A stretch of DNA of 64,000 nucleotides, taken from NCBI GenBank assembly GCA_013368315.1, contig JAACJM010000005.1:186001-250000 (forward strand), given 5' to 3'. The notes beneath the pieces were generated by a model. The model ran no database searches. It saw nothing but the letters and a program-made list of their open reading frames with translations, and was not told where the DNA came from. How positions within the stretch are numbered: position 1 is the first letter of the stretch; every line of letters begins with the position of its first letter. This DNA comes from Tetrapyrgos nigripes (Eukaryota > Basidiomycota > Agaricomycetes > Agaricales > Campanellaceae). The position numbers and the translations under genes were made by a program. Positions 55,539 to 64,000 of this stretch are shown one piece after another.

Positions 55539-56059
55539 TATGGTTTGCATGACCATGGTTTTGCTGGGATTTGAACCATTCTCCCATTTTCTGTCGTTGA
55601 GGGTAACGATCTTTGGTCATTGCCAGTATCGATGATACAGATGACAATGCAGTCGTCTAGTAGTCGCCAGCTGCTTAGGATCTCTGCGTTCTCGACCCTC
55701 TCATGGGGGTTGCACTGGTCATGATGACCGTGACCGTGACAGAAGAGAACCAGAGAGCAGCAGCTCACCAGATTGCGTCTTCCGTATTTTTCGGTTATCG
55801 ATGTATACCTTCCTGTAACTACACACTATGAATCTATTACCAAGTCCTCAACAATTTTGCGCGTGTCTGAGTCTTTATTTCTGTCCAGTATAAGCTTTTG
55901 GGAATGATGAGCATGAGTCAAAAATAGACAACTCGTCCCGCAACGCCATTGGCTCGGCTACGTCTTGGCTGACGTCAATCTCCCCATGTCTAAATCTGCT
56001 TCTTCCTATACCACACCATTTTCCTGGTCCATAGGCTATAGGTTAACCAGCTTTCCAAC
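55539..56059. other. Intergenic region
   Basis: About 520 nt; no gene. It ends in the promoter of the aminotransferase. Confidence 0.35.
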
Positions 56060-58029
56060 ATGTTGAACCGCATCGCGAGGTCCTCTTCCAAGCTCCCAAG
56101 GTCGCCTGTTACTGCGTGAGTCGTCATCTCCAATCTACGTAAACGACCTGACGTCCTCTTTCTATCCATCTATTCACTGGACCATCTCTTCCTTCTGGAT
56201 ATTGGTACCTATACGCGTAATGCAGGACCAAACCCAACGGACGGCTCATGTCCAGCACCAGCGACCTACAAGCTTTCGGTGAACGTCATGTCACCAAAGG
56301 ATTAGGAAGGATAACTCCCGGTGTCATGACCAAGGGTCAGGGATCGTATGTCGAGTTTCAGGATGGCAGGAAAATGCTGGATTTCACTTGTGGGATTGGC
56401 GTAACGAATCTAGGCCACTCTCATCCGAAAGTGAGCAAAGCTGCAGCGGAGCAGTGTATGAATATTGTGCATGCGCAGGTGAGGGTGTCTGTACGCGTAG
56501 TTGGTGTTCTAGCTAACTAGCTTTCTTTCATCTCTCTCTTGCATCTTTTGCGATGGAAATAGTGCAGTATCGCATTCCATGAGCCATATCTTAGGCTCAT
56601 CGAGAAACTCCTTCCTGTCATGCCTCATCCGTCGTTGGATTCGTTCTTCTTCTGGAATTCGGGGTCAGAGGCCGTCGAGGCGGCTTTGAAGATGGCTCGG
56701 ATTATCACAGGAAGGCAGAACATCATATCTATGCAGGGTGCTTATCATGGTAGAACCATGGGTGCCATGGGTGTGACGAAGAGCAAAACGATCTACTCTG
56801 AAGGGGTTGCGCCTCTTATGGTAAGTTTTCATTTCTATCGGCATTCTGTCCTTTCTCTGATCATAAACCTTCAATCTTAGCCCGGAGTCTTCTCAATCCC
56901 CTTCCCATTCTGGCACCAACAAGCTGCCCCTCCAGAAACTCCCACCTCTGTTCTTACGACCCAATCCCTCTACCAACTCCACCTCCTCCTCTCCCAACAA
57001 ACCTCTCCCTCCGACACCGCTGCCATCATCGTCGAGCCTGTCATTGGAGAAGGCGGATATGTTCCCGCTCCCAAAGAGTTCTTGCAAGGACTGCGAGAAG
57101 TGTGCGATAAACACGGTATACTTCTAATCATGGACGAAGTCCAAAGTGGATTTGGTCGAACTGGGACGTGGTTTGCTATTGAGGAGAGTGGTGTTAGGCC
57201 TGATATACTTGTTATGGCGAAGGGTTTGGCGAATGGGTTCCCGTTGAGTGGGGTGGTTAGTAGGAAGGAGTTGACGGATAAGTTGAAGCCTGGGTCGATG
57301 GTATGTTTGTTGAGTAAAGGGGTTTATGCGTGTTGACTGTGTTCTTCTTTGGCGTCTAGGGAGGAACGTACGCCGGTAACGCTGTTGCTTGCGCTGCTGC
57401 GGTTGCTGTGGCCGATGCCATAAAGGAGGAAAAGATTTTGGATAATGTCAACGAGAGGTTCGTTCTCTCTTTTTTTCTTTCTTCTTTTTCTTTCTTTCAG
57501 GGTGATTGTTTCTTACTGGTTTGTACCCTTTCTACTACAGATCCAACGAACTTTTCTCCAGCCTACTTAGCCTTCAGTCTGACTCGGCTCTTGCACCTTA
57601 CATCCTCGATATACGAGGTCGAGGCCTGATGGTCGCAGTCGAATTTGCCTCTTCAGAGAATCCAGGGGCGATTTATGATCCTACAGCCGTAGCAAGTATG
57701 TCTTCTACCCTCGTTACTACTTATGTGAAGCCGTGATTCCTTTACTGACAACCGGTCTCTTCTTTTATCCTTCTTACCTTCCTTCCTTCTCCTTTCACCT
57801 TCTTTTACCTTCTTTTTAACTAGTAACCACGAAGATCCCCAAAGGGATAGCTTCTCGCGTAGCAAAGAAGTGTATCGAAAAAGGCATGCTTCTTTTGACG
57901 ACCAGCGTGTATGAGGTGGTTAGGTTTATCCCGCCTCTTAACATTTCAAAAGAAGATATGGCGAAGGGATGCAAGGTGTTTGAGGAGAGTGTAAGGGAAG
58001 TTTTGAAGGAGGCTGAGAACGAGCAGTGA
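56060..58029 (+). CDS. Class-III pyridoxal-phosphate aminotransferase (4-aminobutyrate aminotransferase type)
   Basis: Seven or so exons; start ATG 56060, stop TGA 58027-58029; about 475 aa. The first exon (MLNRIARSSSKLPRSPVTA) looks like a mitochondrial presequence. Then MLDFTCGIGVTNLGHSHPKV, FFFWNSGSEAVEAALKMAR (phosphate-binding SGSEA), AYHGRTMGAMGVTKSK, AAIIVEPVIGEGGYVPAPKE, LLIMDEVQSGFGRTGTWFA (Asp for the PLP nitrogen) and LVMAKGLANGFPLSGV, with the Schiff-base Lys. GGTYAGNAVACAAA follows. The family transfers amino groups from omega-amino acids such as GABA to 2-oxo acids; the exact substrate cannot be told from 5-aminovalerate or beta-alanine. Intact. Confidence 0.93.
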
Positions 58030-58646
58030 TTGGGAAGCACGTAGTAAAACCGAGGATTTGGCTCATTCTTCTTTCTGCTAATTTGCCGTCCGGAAAGGTT
58101 CGGACAAATGACAGCGACGATGAAACGTTATCCAAAAAAGAAGATAATCGATATGCTCAGCTGGGTCAACAGTTTTTGCTTAGGTTCTCTTTGATGTGTA
58201 AAATTAGTGCTGACATGAACTGTCTCGTGTTATTCCTTTGTTGAAATATCTCAGAGTAATTCAAGCGTAGGGGTCAGTAGTTGCCTCCAAATTTCAAACG
58301 GAGCGAACTACGTCGTTGAGTCATCGATCAAGGGACCAGACGTGCTTCTTTTCATAAAATGCAGGGTTTGATTTACAAACTTCGAGGAATGGAGGATCTT
58401 CTTATGTACAGTATTCCTATTACCCTATCAGGGTATTCCGAGAAGCTTTTAGACTTGCTACACAACGTGTTGTGGGTTTATCCTCTTCACGTCCTTCTAG
58501 TCAGGATCATTTTCGTTTTCCTTCTGACCGTTCCTCTACGCTTCCGAGTCCACGATTTTTTAACTCGAAGCCACGCCTCGTTCACGATATTTCAGCGCTG
58601 TCTGACCGTCTTTCTCCGTCTTCATTCCCTCTTTTCTTCACTTCAT
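58030..58646. other. Intergenic / uncertain 5' region of next gene
   Basis: About 620 nt. Frames continue upstream of 58647 and could include 5' exons of the next gene. No clear start is seen. Confidence 0.3.
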
Positions 58647-61600
58647 ATGTCGCGATTGCACAGTCAGATGAACAGCCACTCAAGCTCGACGTTGGCGATG
58701 CCATCGATATCCCATCAGCAACAAAATCTAGACAGTGCAAAGAGCGTGTCAGGATCCCCGACGCAGTCGACTACGACGTTGAACGTGAGTGGCTCAGACA
58801 GATTACGCGTCGGATAATACTGAGGCTTTTACTTTTCTATTCCAGCACCCTGCAAACGCCAACGACGCGTATAATCGACCTGTATATGCGCACAGCTCGC
58901 TCCTAGGGCACGTTCAGAGTCAATTGGGTGGTGGCAATCATCAGCGTGGCGCGTCGGAAAGTCGTGTTCATACAAGTCAACCTTACGGTAAGTGACAATG
59001 TCAATGATATCAGACCGCGAATCGCTGACAAAATGGGTACGCGTTTATAGGTTGGGCGTCGACGATGACCGCAACATCGATGGCTGGAAGAACGATTCCG
59101 ATCCCTGCTGCAACTTTGGCACAATGTGGTTCACATATTACATCAAAAATGACTGCGTCGATGAACACCAACACCAGTTCGGCGTGTCTCATTCAGATTC
59201 AGAATACACCTATTTCCAAACGTGCCGGATCCACTACCATTCGGTTCAGTGGCCGCCATCTCCAACCGGTACGTACGCCTCCCCGACCGGCGACGGGCAT
59301 ATCTAATGTCGTATAGGATATCTTCAATTATGACTCTCAGACGGCCTCAGCCGTTTCTGGTGGGAGACCATATCAGTTATCCTTCCCGACAAGTTCAGAT
59401 TCTGGCATGGCGGTGAGCACGCTTTGGTCTATGCCGCACATGTACGAAGGATATTGATTGGAACTTGGTAATATTAGAACACCAACGCGTCTTATCACTC
59501 CTCCCAACTCTATTCTTATAATTCTTCAGTAAGTCGTCATAGAAGCCCCAACTGTTGCTACCCGATGGCCACTGCTTTATTTCCTGTCAATGGTCGGCCG
59601 AATACTAACGTTCATCTGACCCAAGGTGACTCCGCTGCCAGCTCCACAAACTCCAACGAACCCATCGCCTGGAAACTTATCGTATCCACACACTCAAAAC
59701 TCTCGAATTCAACGTCCGCAAGGATCCTCTCCAGGTTATCAATGCGAATATAATCCGGATTATTCTTGTGCTGTCACCTCCAGCTCAGCACTCCAACAGG
59801 ATCAGCAGTGGCGTCATAACGGATATATTGACCCTGCTAGCGCTGGAGTGTTTCCGAGTTCAAATTGGAGAGCTTCGTCGAATTCTTCTTCTCTTGCTAA
59901 TGCTTTAGGACCCGCTACTGTTTCAGTGCCACTCCCAGCATCTGTGAATACAAACGTAGTGGCGTCAGCATATAAATCCGGAGCTTCAAAGAAAAGTGGT
60001 TCTTCTCCTTCCACCCCAGCTATACATAGCCTCCCATCCATTGCGCAGTCTTTCAGAACATCAAACTCGCCGTCCGCCTCTGCGTTTCAGGCTGGATACA
60101 CACCAACATCTTCCTCTCCCCTGGGCCAGTACACCCTTTGTCCATTTGCCATATCACTCGCCAACGCCATCCGCACCATGATCATTTCTTTCAAAACCTC
60201 CTTTCCCAGATCACAAATCCCCTCTCCTCATAGCCCCGTCCCAACTCTCTTCAAAAGCGACGCTGAAAGAATAAGCGTTATCTCCTATTTCAACTACCTC
60301 GTACAACAATGGGGCTCGATTGCAGACTTTAATACGTTCGCAGACGTCCCCGGTACGCAACTGCGGGTACTCAAGCTCTCGCCTCACCATCATGCACTCC
60401 GTCCCTACCTTTGTAAACCTAGACTCGAGTTTGGGCTGATCCCAGTACCATTACCATTAAAGACGGCAAACTTGAATTCGAAGAGGGCTCCTGATTTGGA
60501 GGGATGGGTTGTTTTACTCGTACCTCAAGAGTTTGGCAGGTATAGGAGATTGGAGCACGAAGACGAGTTGTTGGAGATCTTGGGGCGTGTTATGGCTAAT
60601 GCGGAGAAGAGGCATGCAGAGGAGGAGCACTATCGTTCTCAACGACAGTCCCAACGCCACTCTCAACCACGCTCCACTTCCAACAGCTCCAAATCCCATC
60701 GATATACCCATTCTGATCCCCATCCCCATCAGAACCCCAACTCCAATCTTCCTCGACACGTAAACGGGGATCCATATCCACCTTTACACCCCTATTCGCG
60801 TGAGCGTCAGGAAGAAAGGCGGCCGTGGGGTGTCGAGGTTGAGAGTTTGCACTATAACTACCCACAAGGACAACTGCAACCTCAGCATCAGCATCACTAT
60901 CCGCAACAGCATCAGCGTCAGAACCCACACGCTCCTCATCTTCCCCCCATCTCGACTTTGCCTTTCCCTGGCGCGCAAGGGGACCAGAATCACCCAGGTC
61001 AACACTGTTCTCCAAGTTCTGCTTCTTCCTCTTCTTCGCGTTCAGGGTCTTTTTCTTTGAGGTCGGTATCTAGTTGGGGATCTTCTCCTCCCTCTTCGAC
61101 TTCCACGTCTTTTACATCTGCCTCCGCCTCCTCGCCTACATACCCTGTATACCCTAAACCACCGACCCATGTCACTGTTGATGTCGTTGTCAAGGAAGAA
61201 GACGATTCGGAGATGAGTCTTCTTTATCCCGAGTCTCCGATCATCAAGGGAGAACAGGAAGAAGTGCAGCCTCTACCACCATCGCAACAAGGACAAGGAC
61301 ATGCACGCCCACGAACATCATCACCAGGAGTAGTCGATGCTGTAGCACAACCAGAGCCACAACCAATACCCATGGCCGCTCCAGTCCCTTCAAGACCCTT
61401 ATCTTTACCCAGCCTCAATTCGTTGTCAGAAGTGAGCACTATGCACATACTCACGGAAATGGCTTACTGACTTTGTTCTTATGACTGTACACAGCATCAA
61501 CTCCAACTACCCAGCCGTCCATTTATGTTATCTCCCTTTTCTCCTATAACGCCCTGTGGCCCCAGTGCACCAGAAACACAAGATCAGGAACAAGCCCCAG

Positions 61601-62088
61601 CCCACGCTAGTACTTTCACGCCCGAAGCCCGAGGCAAGAAACGTCCCTTACAAGATATTGGTAACTTTGACGACGACGAAGAAGCTGGGGATGTTGATGG
61701 GCAGAATGCGGTTCGGTCTGAAGGGAGGGAGAGTACAAGTGCCCCCAGCTCTAGCAAACGATCTCGGCTTGCAATTTCTGCGTTGACTGAGCCAGAATCC
61801 GAATCGATGATGACGACGACGGCGAGAGCAGGAAGAGTGAGTCCAGAGCGTCCTATACGCCAGACAAAGATGAATTTAGCGGGTAGAAAGCATTTGGCGG
61901 TGGATTTGTTGTGTGCATTGAGGAAGAGGTCGGCGTCGGTGTCAGTATCGCATTCTGGGGATGGGGACGAGGGTAGCGACGAAGAAGACGATGTGCCTCT
62001 GTATATACGTGCAAAGAAGTCACGTATGCTCGGAAACTCGAAGGCGAAGGCGGCAGGGAGGTCTAGGGCCAGGTCGGCGAGGGCTTGA
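58647..62088 (+). CDS. Large disordered, probably nuclear protein
   Basis: Many exons, start uncertain (ATG 58647, MSRLHSQMNSHSSSTLAM). Later junctions keep frame through HPANANDAYNRPVYAHSS, GWASTMTATSMAGRTIPIPA, NYDSQTASAVSGGRPYQLSF and a long exon from about 59626 to 61437. Most is Ser/Pro/Gln/His low complexity (QGQLQPQHQHHYPQQHQ). One folded-looking part is encoded at about 60270-60620: YLVQQWGSIADFNTFADVPG, then LEFGLIPVPLPLKTANLNSK, then GWVVLLVPQEFGRYRRLEHE. The last exon (from about 61496) has an acidic patch NFDDDEEAGDVDG and basic clusters typical of nuclear localisation (RAKKSRMLGNSKAKAAGRSR). I do not recognise the family; a regulator of transcription or RNA is a guess. Confidence 0.6.
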
Positions 62089-62580
62089 TGTTTTGCTATG
62101 CTTCATTCTTTGTGATTTTGTCTTCCAGTCGAGTTCACCTTGACTCCGTTTGCTTTTTGCTTTGCGCAATCGCTTTTCTTTGCTCCATGGCTGTCTGTCT
62201 TGTCTTCATAATCATGAAATTCGCCTTTCATGATGACTATGATACACACGTATAGTTATTAGTACTTTCATATGCATATTCTTGTAGCTAGTATAAAAAG
62301 TACCTGTACATTACACATCTTCAATGTTGTATATCTGTAAATATACCTGTTCTGAATGTCAATGTAAATCTTGCAATTTCTGTCGTTTAGAGGTCAAGGA
62401 TGAGTGGAGCGGAAGAGGGTCTACCAATAGCCTGCCGTTCCACATTGACAGTCATCTCCAACTGTCTTCATCTACATAAGTACGCGTTCCTCCAATTTTT
62501 TCTTGCATTCACGTCCACCTGGACCATGCCTGTCAAGCTTTGCTTCTGTTGCTCCACGAGGTGATCCAAAACTCATTGGG
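62089..62580. other. 3' flank / intergenic
   Basis: About 490 nt, AT-rich, the probable 3' UTR of the disordered-protein gene. No gene seen. Confidence 0.35.
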
Positions 62581-62715
62581 GGTGCTCAAACCGCCCATTC
62601 TTTACTCCGTTTTTTGGTCTCACTGTTGTCAAATCTGGTCAAATCCCAGCCAAATCAAAGAATGAAACCAAGAATGAAGCCAAGAATGGACCAAAAAATG
62701 GGGGGTTTGAGCGCC
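62581..62715. mobile_element. Third palindromic MITE-like element (135 bp)
   Basis: The ends GGTGCTCAAACCGCCCATT and the reverse complement of the right end (GGCGCTCAAACCCCCCATT) match with two mismatches. Both arms then carry TTTTTTGGTC. Between them are repeats of AAGAATGA/G. No open frame; the target duplication is not resolved. It lies about 170 nt before the P450-4 start. Confidence 0.6.
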
Positions 62716-62883
62716 ACTATTATGTAGTGTAGCACGGTGCGCACTGCGGCCGTTCCTCCGAAGAACTCAGCGGGTTAGCAGCGGATCCTACTCATCCGCT
62801 GGACAAGGCACTAAATATCTCTCTGCGTCCCGTGGGGTTGCTGGAACCGGAAGCCTCTGCTTTGCACTTCAACGTTTCAGACG

Positions 62884-64000
62884 ATGTTGACGTCGTCTTC
62901 GATATCCTACCTAGATGCATTCGCTGCAGCTCTAGCAATCTTTCTTCTCTTTCTTTTCGTGTTTTCATGGCGCTCGAAAAACTCTTTACCGTACCCTCCT
63001 GGTCCCAAAGGGTTGCCGATAGTAGGAAATCTATTCGATATGCCGAAGGAGAAGGATTGGATAACTTATGCGAAATGGGGAGATTTGTATGGTATGTGTA
63101 CCCCTTGATTGTTTTCCGCCCAGTACTCAACTTAGATACATTGCAGGTGGACTGATCTCGCTGAGAGGTATCTCCTCTATCCAAACAATTTCTTTTGCCC
63201 ATTCCTCACACAAACAACGCGTTTCTGTTTTCCTATTCCCAAGTTTTCGGAATGACTTTCATCATTATCAATTCCGCCGAAGTGGCCGTCGACATCCTAG
63301 AGAAACAAAACTCCAAGACCTCTGATAGACCAATTGTACCTATGGCTAGTGATCTCGTAGGGTGGAGGAACGCCACAGGATTCATGCCTTACGGCGAAAC
63401 CCTGCGCAATCATCGTCGGCTTCAGCATCAGCTTTTGGGTACACCGAATGCAGTCAAGGCGTTTCATGCGCATGTAGAATTGGAGACACATCGGTTTTTG
63501 AAGCGTTTGTTGGAGAATGGAGAGGGGTTTAAAGGTCATATACGGAAGTGAGTTGGTGTCAAGAAAGGTTTACTTGTATCTTACTGACATGATGGTCATC
63601 TTCTTTTGTTTTATTCGATTTTTTCTTCATCTTTTGACTTGATATCAGGACAGCTGGCGCTATTATTCTCCGTATATCCCATGGGTATGAAGTCCGTGAA
63701 GAACAAGATCCTTTCGTCGACCTAGCTGAAGAAGCTGTAGAGGATCTCACGCAAACGACGTCACCAGCTGCGTTCTTTGTGAATGTTATACCTGCTTGTG
63801 AGTTTTTTCTCTGCTTTTCCTTGTTACATTCCATGTCTGTCCATCGACCCTTTGTCTCACGTCCACCCGTTCTCATCATGCACCATTTGCAGTGCGACAC
63901 GTCCCAGAATGGTTCCCTGGCGCTGGTTTCCAAAAGACTGCACGGAAAATGAGGAAGACTCTCAATGATCTGGCTGACAAGCCTTTGGAGTATGTGAGGA
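62884..64000 (+). CDS. Cytochrome P450 (P450-4), 3'-truncated by window edge
   Basis: ATG 62884 (MLTSSSISYLDAFAAALAIF) opens an anchor with LLFLFVFSW, then the hinge LPYPPGPKGLPIVGNLFDMP. A 22-nt exon (about 63147-63168; GLISLR) bridges to VFGMTFIIINSAEVAVDILE. Then SKTSDRPIVPMASDLVGWRN, GETLRNHRRLQHQLLGTPNA, a helix-D region AGAIILRISHGYEV, FVDLAEEAVEDLTQTTSPAA, and LRHVPEWFPGAGFQKTARKM, after which the window ends. The I-helix, ExxR and heme motifs lie outside. The visible half is intact and belongs to the same broad mushroom P450 group as the other three. The alternative upstream reading at 62832 is a shadow frame. Confidence 0.9.

Noticed and set aside
55555..55600. B-box-like GGTTCAAATCCC on the minus strand (tRNA?)
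   Set aside because: No A box at proper distance and no pairing T-arm or acceptor stem.

Overview
The window reads as nuclear DNA of a mushroom-forming basidiomycete (Agaricomycetes). Genes are cut by many short GT-AG introns of about 45-105 nt. They are packed on both strands, and several belong to families expanded in mushrooms: membrane-anchored P450s, DUF6534 and DUF6533 seven-helix proteins, and a ricin-B-type lectin. No species is named. All assignments come from reading the translated sequence and splicing exons by eye; no search was run.

Left part (1-13.4 kb): the 3' part of a Ser-rich coiled-coil protein; a convergent gene with a Rap1-type Myb domain; a small R-type lectin; a small coiled-coil hypothetical; two tandem short-chain dehydrogenases with the same exon pattern, the second with a 7-nt deletion that rewrites its C-terminus; a ubiquitin-eL40 fusion; and a gene of unknown family that has a second, inverted copy at 54.6 kb, promoter included.

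Middle-left (16.8-29.9 kb): a mirror-image block. A 7TM gene (+) and an amidase (-) are followed by a lone gene joining a NoxR/p67phox-like TPR head to a retropepsin-like tail. Then come a second amidase (+) and a second 7TM gene (-). The paralogue pairs are symmetric about 23.5 kb. One amidase has a signal peptide and the other does not.

Middle-right (31.5-52.6 kb): an accessory, P450-rich stretch. It holds P450-1 (-), alpha/beta hydrolase 1 (+), HMG-CoA lyase (+, with N-terminal mitochondrial-like and C-terminal peroxisomal-like signals), an MFS carrier (+), a single-pass membrane protein (+), P450-2 (+), a DUF6533 7TM protein (+), P450-3 (+) and alpha/beta hydrolase 2 (-). Two palindromic non-autonomous elements lie between them. 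No terpene cyclase, PKS or NRPS core enzyme is visible, so a metabolic cluster is only a hypothesis.

Right part (52.6-64 kb): the second copy of the unknown gene, a class-III aminotransferase of the GABA-transaminase type, a large disordered nuclear-looking protein, a third small palindromic element and the 5' part of P450-4, cut by the window edge. Every non-tandem paralogue pair other than the P450s lies in inverted orientation.
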